64,000 nucleotides of DNA from Antedon mediterranea (Eukaryota > Echinodermata > Crinoidea > Comatulida > Antedonidae): positions 19,990,001 to 20,054,000 of the forward strand of contig NC_092671.1 of assembly GCF_964355755.1 (NCBI RefSeq), read 5' to 3'. Positions 1 through 12,159 of this stretch are shown piece after piece. Below the pieces are notes generated by a model. The model was not told where the DNA came from. It saw only the letters and a program-made list of their open reading frames with translations, and made no database searches. Numbering within the stretch: position 1 is the stretch's first letter; every line of letters begins with the position of its first letter. Made by a program: the position numbers and the translations under genes.

Positions 1-1446
1 GCATCCGATACATTAATCTTCATCTTGTAAAGTAAAAGCTTAAAGGGAGTTCTGGCCTATCTACTCGATTAACACGTTGGGTATTCCATTTTGTAAAAAT
101 TTGCTATTTTATGTAGAAATTGTATAGATCCATTTAAAATAGAAATTCACTTTCTTAAAATATAGTTAAAACAATAAAACAAGGAAAAGGTAATCCAATC
201 AATTGCCAAAATGTAGGGCCATGTTGAAAATAAAAAAAAACTGTAAAACACAATTTACAGAATTATCGTTGAACGTTTGAATTAAACACGTGAATGCTAT
301 TTACAACAAAAGACTGATCATTATGGAGGTACCTCCATGATTAGATTCACTCTTAGGGGTCGCGATTCTACAGCTTATTATTTCGGTCGGACGGTTGGTC
401 GGTCGGTAAACACTAACTCAAATTTGAGCACGCGACTGCTTTTTATTGATATAGCCAAATTGCATAGACATCGTTATATGTGCACCTAGTAGAACATTTA
501 CCTAACCACGATATATTTTGTTGGCGCCATGTACAATTTTATCTTCTAGAATGTTAAACTACCATGTATTATTATAAATAGGATATGCAGTGATCTGAGC
601 GTTTATAGCGATGACTCAATCGATGACGTGTGTATAAAATTAATGTAATCGAATTGTCTTGGTAAAACTGGGGAAACAGTGTTACACAGCTGTGTTCGAA
701 TATGCATACCCGCACACAAAAGCTAATATAAATTCATATCAGCTTATGAAGAGCCTACCCTCCGGGGCTACTTTATTTAAAATGTGTAATCTCAAGACAG
801 CAACCTTAAAAATTACAATCTTAATTTCATATCACAAAATCGATTACTGACTTAATTTTACTGCAGATGATATTGGCATTTAAAATCGGAAATTGCTATC
901 TATTGGGAAATAAAAATACATTTCAGATAAATTCCAACCAAAAATTCAGTTTTTTCAGTATTTCGGTTCATATGTGGTGTGTAGCCTACTCGATTTCTCT
1001 TCAGTTTTGTAAATGTACTGCAAGCACATTAATTATCTGTTAAAATATATACAGTATTAAGTATATTACTTGATTCACTCGACCGATCAGTTAGCTCTCA
1101 GTAATTGTGATTTGTTTGTTTGAATTAAGATTCGAATAATTTTTTTGTATGTATTTTAAAAACTACCGTTCGACACTATCTTATATAAATATATTTATTT
1201 TGCATAGCTTGAAGGACCATTAATACGATTCATGTTTATAGTTTGGTATCTTTTTGACCGAACGAATAATAATATATAATACTAATAATAATACTATTTC
1301 ACTGACGAAGGGCTAGTGTTGCCCGAAAGCTCTGCTAATTTTACTGGCTGTTTTACTTTATCATTTTTATTTTTTATTTTTTAAACATTGTCATTTTTCA
1401 GTAATTTGCCTCTGGATTTATTATATCGGTATATGTATAAGAAATC

Positions 1447-1530
1447 GTTGAGGGCGGTAAATATCCAATGTTTATACACACGGGAATTCATGATGTAGGG
1501 AGAGTGAGTGAGTTGCATACTAAATTACTC
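1447..1530. repeat. Dispersed repeat copy 1 (partner at 5828-5905)
   Basis: The run GTTGAGGGCGG followed by a TTTATACAC stretch and GAATCATG-like sequence is found again in the same orientation at 5828-5905. The copies are diverged and no coding content is seen, so this is an unclassified interspersed repeat. Confidence 0.5.
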
Positions 1531-2023
1531 ACTTATAACATGCAACCTTCCTCAAAGTGCAATCATAGGTCCACTTGTATTTTCTATTGTAAGTGATCTC
1601 CAGTTCTAGAATACTTAAATTTATTCTTTATGCCGATGATACAAACATTTTTGATTCTCATGCTAATCTTAACACTTTATTTAACAGCATAAACAACGAC
1701 CTTTGCAATTCATCTCAAACTGGTTAAAATGCAACTAATTCTTAACATATTAAAAACCAAACATATATTTCCAAATATAAAGTCAAACATATGCCTATAT
1801 ACTGTAAAGCCCAAAATGTTGGCGCACCCTTTATTTTCCATTGATTAAACAAAGATCGCGAAAATAAAGGGCGCCCGAAAATCGCGAAATTCCAAACGAT
1901 GTTGTTTACAATCAGGCCTAGTCTAGCCTAAATATGGAAAAAATGAAAATAAATTAGTTACTATAAACTTCTAATTGTGTATTCTTTGAAACATTTACAA
2001 ACCCCGATTACGTCTCACTTTAA

Positions 2024-2090
2024 ACCAAATTCATGTTTATTTTTTGGGTATTTATCACCAAATTCATGTTTATTTTTTGGGTATTTATCA
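2024..2090. repeat. 33-bp tandem duplication
   Basis: A 33-bp unit beginning ACCAAATTCATG occurs twice head to tail (2024-2056 and 2057-2089) with no visible difference, indicating a recent local duplication. Confidence 0.85.
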
Positions 2091-2411
2091 AGTTTTTAAA
2101 GGTGTTTATAAATCCGTATTTTATTGATATTGACAATGTTGATATAATATATATAATAAATTACTAAAAAAACGTAATTTTATATTCAATTTATTACTTG
2201 TTTATTTCGTGCATTCGCCAAGCGGCCAACAGAGGGCGTAACTTGTTTACATCGTTCGCGTGACTAAAAATGATCATTTTCGACAATGTTTTCAAAATGT
2301 TTGCTTTTAGTCCGGTGGCAGGAGGGGGGAATCACCACCCGAAAGGGGACAAATTGCCATCCAACTTTTCTAGACTAGAATTTTCCGTAGATTACGAATA
2401 TGGAAGGTAAT

Positions 2412-3400
2412 CGATCAGGATAGGAAGCGTTTTCGAGATATAAGGGGTCAAAGTTCAAAATTGACCAATTACAACAATGTATTATGTATATGTATTATAA
2501 CAAATTTATTGAAGCACAATTTGGTCTTTTATTACATTTTTATGATTATAAGTGTCTATTCAATCACCTTATAAAAAAAAAATCCTTTGTGATTAAGGGT
2601 CAAATGTCAATATTGACCAATCATAGAACGTACCTATAAAACCAAATAAAAACTAATATTTAATAAAAATTGGATGTCTTCTCATCCTGTTAATCAATCA
2701 TACGCAATGTAAAAGAGCAAATACATCATTTCATCAGTTGACATAAGGTCAATTTCATCAGTTGACATAAGGTCAAAGGTCAACATTTTAATACGCGTAT
2801 TAGTTAACAAATAAATGCAACGTTGTCCAAACAATGATATTGATGGTTTTACAAGTAATCAAATTATTTGATTAGTAAAGTTATGTTATTTCATTATAAT
2901 ACTGTATTTAATCAAATCAGACTTCGATCAGGATAAGAAGCGAATAGGAAGAGATAAGGGGTCAAAGTTCAAAATTGACCAATTATAATAATGTATTATA
3001 TACATGTATTATAACCAATTTATTAAAGTTCAATTTGTTCTTTTAATACATTTGTATGGTTATAGGTATTGTATGGTGTTATTCAGTCGCCTTATAAAAC
3101 AAATACAATTAAAGGTCAAATGTCAATATTGACCAATCACACAATTTGCATTTAAAACCAAATAAAAACTAACATTTAAGACAAAATGTTATGTTTTATC
3201 ATTCTGTTAAAACATCTATCAATCATACAAAATCAAAAGAGCACATTTATCATTACACAAGTTGACATTGGTCAAAGGTCAACATGTGAATAAATGATAT
3301 ACTAAATAATGCAAAGTTATTCAAACTATGAGATCGATGTTCATAAATGTAATCACGTTATTTGATCAGTGAAGTTATGGTATTTTTATATTTTTTCTAG
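2412..3400. repeat. ~513-bp tandem repeat, two copies
   Basis: A block starting CGATCAGGATA at 2412 is repeated from 2925 (CGATCAGGATAAGAAGCG), followed in both by a GGGGTCAAAGTTCAAAATTG run, a paired GACCAATCA segment and a GTTGACAT-AGGTCAA segment. The first part of the unit is also the inner part of the terminal repeat, so terminal sequence has been amplified inward. Confidence 0.7.
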
Positions 3401-3734
3401 TGCGCATTATTTTAAATGTATTAATATAATACTGTAAAATAAATAATAAAATTAATATTATGACGATTAAAATGTTATGATGTTAAAATGTTGCGCTGAC
3501 CTTCAATGATTTGCCACTATACAGTTGCATTTATTAGGGCTACAATATTCGTTTTTGGAAAATAAACTACTATTCATCAGAACCAGAGAATACCAATTCG
3601 TACAGGATAGGGCATAGGCAGATCCAGGTGGCCAAACTCAATCCACAACTCACTACACAGACAGACCACAATTTTTATATAGTTTGGCCCATACAGGAAA
3701 GAGTTTCCTGTATACAAAGGATTCTAAAATAACC

Positions 3735-4440
3735 TATATGGATTTGCCCGAATGAACCCTCTAAGGACCCTGTTGGGATCTACATAAGGCCCTGTATTAG
3801 AAATTAGTATGGGGTAAATAGTTTATAGATGAACTATTGAATAAAACTAAATGTGCATCCTCAATCTTTAAATAACATTTATGGATTTGCCCAAATGAAC
3901 CCAAGGGCCGGTCGTTCTCTATGGATGGACATTAAGCCCCATAATGGAAATATAAGGGGTGACACTGTGAGTTCATATAGACAGGCGCGGCCCATGAATT
4001 AAGCTGCCTGTGCACTCTCGATCCTTAAGAAAAATGTATGGATTTGCCCAAATTAACCCAAAGGCCGGTCATCCATGGACATTAGGCCTCATAATGGAAA
4101 TATAAGGGGTGACAATGTGGGTTTATATAGACAGGCACATGGAATAAAGCTGCCTGTGCACTCTCGATCCTTAAGGAACCGATTTGGATTTTGCCTAAAA
4201 TGAAACAACAGCAGGTCATCTATTTAGACCCTTCTGTGGTTCTCTACTACTGTATGTTCAGTTCTACATTTGGCTCCTGTATCGGATCAATGCATTTGGC
4301 TACATAAGTTACTGTGTTAGAAATATATCGGGTAACTAAAACTGTAGGTTCCAATATTAGGCCATGGGAAAAGCCTGTCTGTGCACCCTCAATCCTTTTA
4401 AAAGGAACCCATATGGATTTGCCAAAATGAACCAAGGGTA
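3735..4440. repeat. ~150-bp tandem repeat, about five degenerate copies
   Basis: The phrase GGATTTGCCCAAATGAACC starts near 3740, 3883, 4040, 4186 and 4415. Between copies run AAGGGGTGACA, a TATAGACAGGC segment and CTGCCTGTGCACTCTCGATCC. Spacing is 143-157 bp, with one gap of about 229 bp. Noncoding. Confidence 0.7.
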
Positions 4441-4639
4441 ACTTCTGAATTCTCTATGAGCCGTACATTCCGTTTATTGGAGATACATGGGTACCTGATT
4501 GAAATTGCTCAAAAGAAAGACATTGTATTATTCCCCTTCCACACCTCTTTGAATTAAATCCGCCCTGATAGGCTCTTATGCACAAGATTTCAAGGCAATA
4601 ATCACACTTGCATTTTTCAAACAGTATAATCTATTAGAT

Positions 4640-5160
4640 TGAATAAAAATATCTATTATAAACAATTTGCCGTTAGAAATCTCTATGCCATGTCGTTATT
4701 TAGATGAGAAAAACAGGTCAAAGGTTAAAATTACAGAAAAATAGGTGTTTCAGTCACTTTTTGAAAAAAATGTTGCATTATGGCAAGTATAAACATATAT
4801 ATTGTGAACAATTTGACACCAAAATTGGCTTCTTACGACAAATATTTATTAATTTATGTTTTTATCACCTTATTCAATTATGTCAAAGGTTAATAACCAC
4901 ACTTCCGGTCATTTTCAAGCAATATCATCTGTTATACTGAATATAAATGTATATCTTGGGAACAATTTGCTACTATTTTTTATTCTCTCCGACCTGCCGT
5001 TACTTAGATATAGCAAAAAGAGGTCAACGGTCAAAATTGCTAACAATGAGGTTTCCGGTCGATTTTTCAAAAAAAGTTCTGTTAGAGCTAATATAAACAT
5101 ATACATTGTGAACAATTTGACACCAAAATTATCTCACTACGTCTAGAATTTCCAGAGATA
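4640..5160. repeat. ~153-bp tandem repeat, three to four degenerate copies
   Basis: The motif TATAAACATATA-TTGTGAACAATTTG occurs near 4787, 4941 and 5093, with a weaker copy near 4650. GGTCAAAGGTTAAAATT and TTCCGGTC segments recur in the same order. The phrase resembles the repeat unit of the palindromic element at 56011-59279. Confidence 0.6.
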
Positions 5161-5455
5161 TAGCATGTTTTTATATTGGTCAATTTTGAACTTTGACCCC
5201 TTATATCTCGAAAACGCTTCCTATCCTGATCGATTACCTTCCATATTCGTAATCTACGGAAAATTCTGGTCTAGAAAAGTTGGATGGCAATTTGTCCCCT
5301 TTCGGGTGGTGATATCCCCCCTCCTGCCACCGGACTATTTATTTCATCTTTATTCCTAGTAGTACTACCCCATCGTCTCTCTGAAAATAAAGTTTGGGGA
5401 AAAAGCTTATTTTTATGCTTATAAAATGCATATCAAAGCCGATAAATTTAAGTGT

Positions 5456-5546
5456 GCCGAATCGTTTCAGGGCTGAATAGTCCCGGGCCGAATCGTCCCA
5501 GGGCCGAATCGTCCCGGGCCGAATCGTGTCAGGGCCGAATCGTCCA
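5456..5546. repeat. 16-bp GC-rich tandem array
   Basis: About six copies of a unit close to CCGAATCGTCCCRGGG lie head to tail in an AT-rich setting. Unit length matches the 16-bp arrays that form the ends of the nested element at 44376-46536, but the sequence differs and no inverted partner was found in the window. Confidence 0.8.
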
Positions 5547-5768
5547 GTTACCTATTAATACAATCATCACTTTGATCGCTAGAAACATAGGCATCAACTA
5601 AATGTAATATATTCCCCCAACTATCCAACAAATCTTATATTTCATATATTAATTAGAAGTTCGAAAAAATAATTTCATTCATAATAATTTAAACCTCTTC
5701 GTCACTCCGTTTAATATGTTGGACCTAATCACACGATTGAAAAACCAAACTTAACAATTACATATGTA

Positions 5769-8667
5769 TAATAGAGAGAAATGGCGAACCGACGTCTAAA
5801 ATCCGAGTGGGTATAAAATCATAACAAACCGTTGAGGGCGGCACATTTCCTATGTTTATACACGTGAATCATGGCGTCGTCTAACACATTGTTGCAACCA
5901 AATGCAATACAGTAGTACAAGTGTGGCATTATATAACTGAAAATAAACCAATAAAACAATGAAATATGTATAAAAGTCATCCATCATTCACAATCATATT
6001 CCTAAAAATATCTCATATCTGTAGGTCTACATTAGAATAGGCCTATAGTATTATAGTAGAATGGTGTTATCAAGTATTCATTACTGGCGGTAGCCCCCCT
6101 GCAGGTAGCATCACTAGCCACATAACAGAATGGCAGTTGTCAAGCTGAAACTAATGCTAGGCCTAGCTAGGAGAGGCCTAGCAGCACCCTAGCTAAAGTA
6201 GTAGTAGTAGTAGTACAGTAGGCCTATGCAATAACGAATTTCCAATAGTATTATTATAATAACCTATAATCCGTGCTAGGCTCGAGTACTCGAGGTACTA
6301 CAGCATACAGGCCAACTATCTAGGGCCTAGAGCTGGGTACAGTATATAACAAAAACGCGTCTTAATTCAATCCAAATTAAAATAAAATATGTTAACAGTG
6401 GGAAAGCCAGTCGACAAATGGTGTCAAATTTCGACTCGGAGAGGGCGCCCTACCTTTCTAATTTAGTTCAAAATTGCTAAATTTTAGGGTGTTTGAAAAA
6501 CACAATATTTGTAAATTTAGCTGATTATCGGAAAAATATTGTTAGTGAAATAAATTCATAAATGGTTTTAATATATTGTCATGTAAAATTAAATGTATTT
6601 GAACAAAACGATAATCTGTAATTTAACGGCAAAATCAACCAATGTCTTTTTTCCGAAATTGTACCCTAGAAAATCGTTAAAATAAAATATTTAGAAAAAT
6701 TGAACAGTCCTGAATTTAAAATCCCTGTTAGAAAAATTAATAATCTACAGAATACGATATTAAGATACAAAATTCGGTTGTTGGGATGCAGCTTCGACTA
6801 TTCAAACTAAAGGTATCTCTATTTGTTCCATCGAAAACTAGCGAAACCGCCATTTTGTAAACACGTCGTCGTCGTGTTTATGAATTTATTTATAGCGAAC
6901 GATATACGCGATGTTTATAATTGTCCGCGTATAAGAATTCATATAAATAAATACATTCCAATACAACGTATATTATTAATTGTTTATTTATTACAATATA
7001 CATTTTAGTTGAGGAATATTTATCATAACTATTATAATAGCTTTTATACGAGTCCAAGCCTAGCCCTATTTAGCGAGCGATTGTTCCAGGGGCGGAAAGT
7101 CACTTAGTGACGTTGTGATCGGGCGCGTCGGGCCTAGATAATATTAATAATATGACCTGAAATAAGCGGCTAACTAGAACTGTTACTTGCTTACAATTGT
7201 TTTGTTATCGATAACAAATTATTTATTCATTTTTTTTGGTAAAAACATGTACAAACTAGTACAGTACTGTATAATATAAATAATAGTAATACAGTACCGG
7301 TAATAGTATTAATAAAATATAATATAGGCCTAACATACAATAAATATTCAATTTTTAAGGTCTACCACATGACAATAACATAATTTACAAAGTATAGTGG
7401 TAGTAGGTTTGCATTCAACATAAAACATTTGTATTGTAATTCATCTAAATCCTCTGCAACATACATATTATTTGTAATTCAACATTTTGTTTTAAATTAT
7501 TAAATTATAGTTTGGGTATGACAATGTCGGTAGGTACCGGTGTCATCTTTTTATCCACTCTCAATTTGAAGTCACAAAGACGAAGAACTCTGCATCATCA
7601 ACGATTCCTGAAAATGTCAGAAAAAATAATAAATATTATTTTAAAAAAATGTTAATGTCTGGTTGTATATATAATTATAATATTATATGATGGCCTAAAA
7701 AGTAAAATGGGGGCTGTATTTTATTATTTAAATTACAGTATTTACTATTATTATTTATATAATCTAGGCCTACTAGTTGTAGCCTAGCTAGGCATCTATT
7801 GAGCCTAATAAATCAAATAATAAATGAAAAATAAAATAATAATATTAATACTGATTGAAAAAAGTATTTTTTGGGGGGATCAGATCACCAAGCTTGGCCG
7901 GCCAGGACCAATGATACTCGTAATCAGGACAACTTAACGACTATCGGATCAGCATTAACACAGTACAACACACGTCTCGCTATCGCCTATACTGACCCAC
8001 TGTGTCTCGCGTTGCCGCTTACAGTAGAAAATGTACCTACCTTTCGAGGCATGAGAATACACCAACAAATTTTGAACAGGATAGAAATATATCACACTCG
8101 ATTAAACTAATATTATTCTTGATAAAACAATTGATTATAATTTTTGTAATTTGTTGGGATGCACCTCCGACTATTCCTAAAATGGACAACAAAACCGTAG
8201 TCAAATCGTACCACATTTATCAATGTCGCAGAATGTATGGTATTAGCTTCGGTTTCTTTGAAGGAAACCGATTGGTTATCCAATTATACTTATTAGGAAA
8301 TGCTTTTACCATAATAGGTAATGTTGGGCGGTTCTTAAATATTCATGAGAGCTTAAAATAAAACAGCACTTATTTGCTGGGCGACGAAAAATTGTGGTTT
8401 CAGTTTTCAACGATAGGTGGCGCTTCAAAATCGTCAATGCGGAAGTAAGTCGATTTTACACGATTTAACGGTCAAAACGCGAAGTGGCTTTCCCACTGTT
8501 AAGATTTGCCCATATAACATTAAAATTGTTAAGGGTGCTGCAAAAAAAAAAGATACTGCTATTATGTGTGTTTTAAACGTTCTTTTCTACCTACCTTTTT
8601 AACTCAACCCATCGGAATTTCCCATACAAAATGGGCGAAATGGTTTCGCCATTTCTCTCTATTATTA
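5769..8667. mobile_element. Possible degraded foldback element
   Basis: AATAGAGAGAAATGGCGAA near 5771-5788 has an exact inverted match ending near 8665. A second inverted pair, TTAACAGTGGGAAAGCC at 6392-6408 and its complement at 8486-8502, nests inside. A direct repeat (TGTTGGGATGCA) starts near 6779 and 8153. No coding region was recognised. Ends and superfamily are uncertain, and the arms appear broken by insertions. Confidence 0.35.
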
Positions 8668-9090
8668 GTGGTTTTGACTACCATAAAGTGTATATTGTTT
8701 TACTTGTTTTAGCAGCAGAAAAAATGTTTACTTCATTTCCAATTTGCTGATACTTTATATACAAATCACACTTTTGACCATATCCAAGTACATCTTATTC
8801 GTCGATATAGATTATGTTTGTGGTAAAAACAAACCAACAACTAAAAGTATGATTAACAAGAGTTCATAAAAACCAACAGGTTAATCTCTAATAACAAAAG
8901 TAATGTTATAGTGATAAATACTATTATAGATGTCTAAAGACAAAAGGTTAGGTGATGTATCTTACGCCTCGAGTGTTAAAGTTAAATCACACACTAAAAA
9001 GCAACAAAAAGTTAGAAAATTGAGTTTAAAATAACCATACGTTGTTCATCCTCAGAACTGAGAATGCAGAAAATCCAGTAAACTGGGAAT

Positions 9091-9172
9091 GTAGGAAATT
9101 TGATCGAGACGACTGCACGGAGACTAAAATGAGCACATGTATCCGTGCAGTCGTCTCGATCAAATTTCCTAC
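9091..9172. repeat. Perfect 31-bp hairpin with 20-nt loop
   Basis: The arm 9091-9121 (GTAGGAAATTTGATCGAGAC...) is exactly complementary to 9142-9172, around the loop 9122-9141. It lies 56 bp upstream of the BEL/Pao gag start. It could be a leftover of an inverted transposon end or a structured leader; no function can be assigned from sequence. Confidence 0.9.
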
Positions 9173-9227
9173 AATTCAATTTACTATTTGTAGGTACTGT
9201 GTCGAAAAGTATAGGAAGTAGTGAAAG

Positions 9228-9987
9228 ATGGCTGAGGAAAAGAAGGCGAGTAAACGAAGAAGAAGAAATACCAAAGGTAACTTGACCAGGACCTTGAAGG
9301 GTATAAGAAATATATTAGTCGAAGAAAATTATGACGAAAAGGAAGTCACTGATAAGCTAAAAGAAAGCAGATGAGATATTTTCCGCAATCGAAGAAGCCC
9401 ATGCCGTACTTGTGTCTTTGATAGAGGATGAGCACGAGTTTTCTGAAGAAGAGAAATGGATGGGTCAATGTCAAGAAGAGTTCATGTCGGAGATGCTAGC
9501 AGTTAAATGTAGAATTAAGGAGATCAAAGGTAAAATAGAAATTAATGAAGACGTTAAGATAACTAATGATGCAGTTGTAGATAATACGGATAATGTGAGT
9601 AACGTAGATACACGTAATGAAGGTAACATGAATGTAGTAACTAATGCAAGTAACACATTTATAAATGATAGACAAATCGAAGGAATATTTAAAGCTATGT
9701 CTATTCCCAAATCAGTGACACGTTATTTTGATGGGAACCCCTTACAGTACCATTCATTTATGACGACCTTTAAAGAACTAGTTTCAGGAATAACCGATGA
9801 TGGTGTCAAATTAAATACTCTTTTACATTTCTGTAAAGGCAATGCATTAGAAGCCATTCAATGTTGTGTTATGAAAGAGACAACAGAGGGATATTGTATG
9901 GCATTGAAACCCCTTAAAGAAAGATATGGTAATACCGGTATAATTGTTCAAGCCTGGGTTGACAAGATCCTAAAAAACCAAAGGTAG
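9228..9987 (+). pseudogene. BEL/Pao gag, N-terminal part
   Basis: The frame opens at an ATG at 9228 with a lysine/arginine-rich stretch, breaks by a frameshift near 9363, and continues as a 191-codon open frame to 9987. The later part has the gag pattern of the BEL/Pao group: a P-x-x-x-x-R-Y-F-D-G-N segment, Y-H-S-F-M-T-T-F, and L-L-H-F-C-K-G-N-A near residues 105-150 of the open frame. Gag would package element RNA in a particle. A frameshift and a stop at 9985 show that it is broken. Confidence 0.8.
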
Positions 9988-10314
9988 ATGTTAATGACCT
10001 TAGAGTATTTTCCGATGATCTTGAGAATTGCTATGAAGCGCTAAGTGCCTTGGGATTTGTTGAAGATTTAAGTAACCAGAGAAGTTTAAAGTTAATTATT
10101 GAAAGACTTCCGAAGTTCATACAAATATGGGTGGGCTCGAGAGAATTACAAAATTAATTCAAAAGAGGATGAAGCTAGTGCCAAACTGAAAGATGTTGTA
10201 GCATTCATAAAAGCAGCTACAAGTGAAGTAAATTATCCTGTATTCGGGAGTTGCCAGTGGTAGTACTTCGGCAAAGCGGATACGGATATATCAGTTTAGC
10301 GCTGAATCAAAACG

Positions 10315-10687
10315 AGAAAATGTGAAATGTTGGATCTGTAAATCCGATGACCATTGGCTAGACCAATGTGAGGAATTTAAAGGAAAAATCCAGACGATCG
10401 GATAATGTTAGCCAAACAAAATTATGTGTGTTTTAGCTGTTTAAAGGTAGCCGGAAGAAACCATAGAATGGCAAACTGCACAAGAAAAAGGCAGTGTCCA
10501 GAAATAGTTTATGGCAAACAATGTGAGCAGAATCACCATAAACTACTGTACGATGCAAAATTGAAAGCGAAAGACAATTTAGTATGTGTGGCTACTGGCT
10601 CAGCAAAAGAAGCAATGCTTCCAGTTTTACAAGCAGAGGTGTTAGAAGAAACGAGAAATTGCAAATGTCTTATTAGGAATGGGAATT
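10315..10687 (+). pseudogene. BEL/Pao gag zinc-knuckle region
   Basis: Two cysteine/histidine clusters are visible in adjoining frames. The first, near 10325-10375, has C-W-I-C-K-S then H-W-L-D-Q-C. The second, in the frame opening at 10405, has C-F-S-C-L-K, H-R-M-A-N-C, then C-x-x-x-x-H-H-K-L-L. In BEL/Pao elements this segment binds nucleic acid between gag and protease. The two clusters are separated by a frameshift, and the aspartic protease that should follow is not recognisable. Confidence 0.7.
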
Positions 10688-10719
10688 GACATTGCGTCAT
10701 GTCAATTTAACAGAACCCA

Positions 10720-11230
10720 AGAAAGTGCAAACGAACATATAGAACACAGATTGATAGAGGATTCATGTTCAAAGGTTGGAAACCAGTGGATGGTGCCTAA
10801 CCCCTGGATGAAGGACCCTGGTAATCTTAAAGATAACCGAGTACAAGCTGAGAAAATGTTGAAAGGATTAGAAAGAAAACTCAGCAAAAGTGAAAATTAT
10901 GCAAGTGCGTATAAGCAACAAATGAAAGAGATGGTTCAATTGGGCTTCTCAAGAAAATTATCTGACATTGAAGTAAAAAACTACAGAGTTCATTATATCC
11001 CATACCATGCGGTCTTACGTCCAGAAAATCGAAGCACCCCTGTGAGGATTGTCTTTAATTCCTCAAATGTATATAATAGATAGTCAATAATTGATTATTG
11101 GATAAAGGGCCCAGACTTATTGAACAGTTTGCAGGGAGTGATGTTGCGGTTCCGAGAAAACAAAGTTGCCGTTGTTAGTGATATCTCTAAAAAATGTATC
11201 ATCGCGTGCTAATCCCAGAAATCGACAAAC
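10720..11230 (+). pseudogene. BEL/Pao reverse transcriptase, N-terminal half
   Basis: The open frame to 11083 contains Y-K-Q-Q-M-K-E-M, G-F-S-R-K-L and Y-H-A-V-L-R-P-E, followed by T-P-V-R-I-V-F-N-S-S. These are the fingers-region blocks of BEL/Pao reverse transcriptase. Weak continuation (W-I-K-G-P-D-L-L-N-S-L) runs on to about 11230 across at least two lesions. The domain is then interrupted by an insertion and resumes near 11789. Confidence 0.8.
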
Positions 11231-11232
11231 AT

Positions 11233-11788
11233 GTGCTTTCTGTGTTTATAAAAGTAAAGTTAAACATAGACTAGGACTTTAAAAAAAATGTCCATGGTTA
11301 ATGTTCACTGCGGAGTTAGAAGGTATAATAAATTGTGAGTTTTTAATAAATAAAGAAAAGGCCAAAAAAATGTGGTCAGATATGTGTATGGACCGTAACA
11401 ATTTAGCAAGGTATAAAATTAACGTTTATAAAATTGATATTTAGGTAAAGTAAAATATAACTTCTTTTTTTTTATTGCCTGAAAGAGATAAAAAGAGTTA
11501 TAAAATATTGAATTCTGTGTAAATTATACGTACATTGTTAAGGATTGAAAAACGTGTAACGAGTGTATAACATAGAGGAAAATATTTTTTTTTTTCTTTC
11601 CTTATACTATTATATATAAAATGCAATGGTAGGAGTGAGATATCAGATGTACTGAAAGTTATTTAATGTCAATTATATTGCATTGTATCATTACATTACT
11701 CATGTGCAATGCATTGTAAACGAACATTTTATTGATGAAGAAATAAAAGTGGGTCGATCCTACATAAGACAAAAAAACCCATTTGCAT
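11233..11788. mobile_element. ~556-bp insertion inside the BEL/Pao reverse transcriptase
   Basis: Reverse transcriptase coding stops at about 11232 and resumes at about 11789, with the trinucleotide CAT at both junctions (11230-11232 and 11786-11788) as a possible 3-bp target duplication. The insert is AT-rich with poly-A and poly-T runs and no recognisable open frame. Its family is unknown; a Harbinger-type element would also leave 3-bp duplications, but terminal repeats were not seen. Confidence 0.55.
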
Positions 11789-12049
11789 AGATATTTATGG
11801 AGAGACATGGAGGTTAAGAGAAATCCTGACGTTTATGTTAAGACAGTATTGACATTCGGAGATAAGCCGGCGCCAGCTATGGCCCAAACAGCTTTGAAGT
11901 TAACAGCGAAACAAAATGAAGACAGATATCCAAGAGCAGCAATGGTATTAAAGAATGATGTTTACATGGATGATATATGTACCTCAAAACCAGAGTTTCT
12001 TAAGTTGAATATTAATGACTGGCCCAATGAGAAAATCAGAAGAAGATGA
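11783..12049 (+). pseudogene. BEL/Pao reverse transcriptase, catalytic half
   Basis: The frame reads Y-L-W-R-D-M-E-V, then V-L-T-F-G-D-K-P-A-P-A-M-A, and ends with the catalytic box Y-M-D-D-I-C. This is the palm of a BEL/Pao reverse transcriptase. Shortly after the YMDD box the frame loses similarity at about 12010, and the RNase H domain appears deleted, because integrase-linked sequence starts within about 170 bp. Confidence 0.85.
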
Positions 12050-12159
12050 TGAAGCAAAACTATGCATGAACATCCAAATCGCTGATGCTTCTAATGTTAA
12101 GCTAGATGGATTAGAAACATGGGAGATCCTGCTCGAAGAGTACAGAAAGCATCTTTATG

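Larger units (their letters stand above)
1..2307. other. Noncoding AT-rich left edge
   Basis: I see no exon or element with defensible ends here. The stretch holds small repeats: a perfect 16-bp palindrome at 323-338 (ATGGAGGTACCTCCAT), a GGTCGGTCGG-rich segment at 384-440 that recurs at about 16030-16090, a segment at 1447-1530 that recurs at 5828-5905, a hairpin with arms at 1821-1838 and 1860-1875, and a short tandem duplication at 2024-2090. Confidence 0.6.
2308..5337. mobile_element. 3.0 kb element with ~162-bp terminal inverted repeats
   Basis: The left arm (2308-2469) starts TAGTCCGGTGGCAGG and recurs inverted at 5175-5337, ending CCTGCCACCGGACTA. Only a few positions differ over about 160 bp. 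The interior has no coding potential and consists of three blocks of tandem repeats (periods about 513, 150 and 153 bp). No convincing target duplication is visible. It reads as a non-autonomous foldback-type DNA element; the superfamily is unknown. Confidence 0.75.

Noticed and set aside
4704-5359. Several overlapping open frames of 60-100 codons in the first foldback element
   Set aside because: They lie in tandem repeats and inverted arms, with no motif or splice context.
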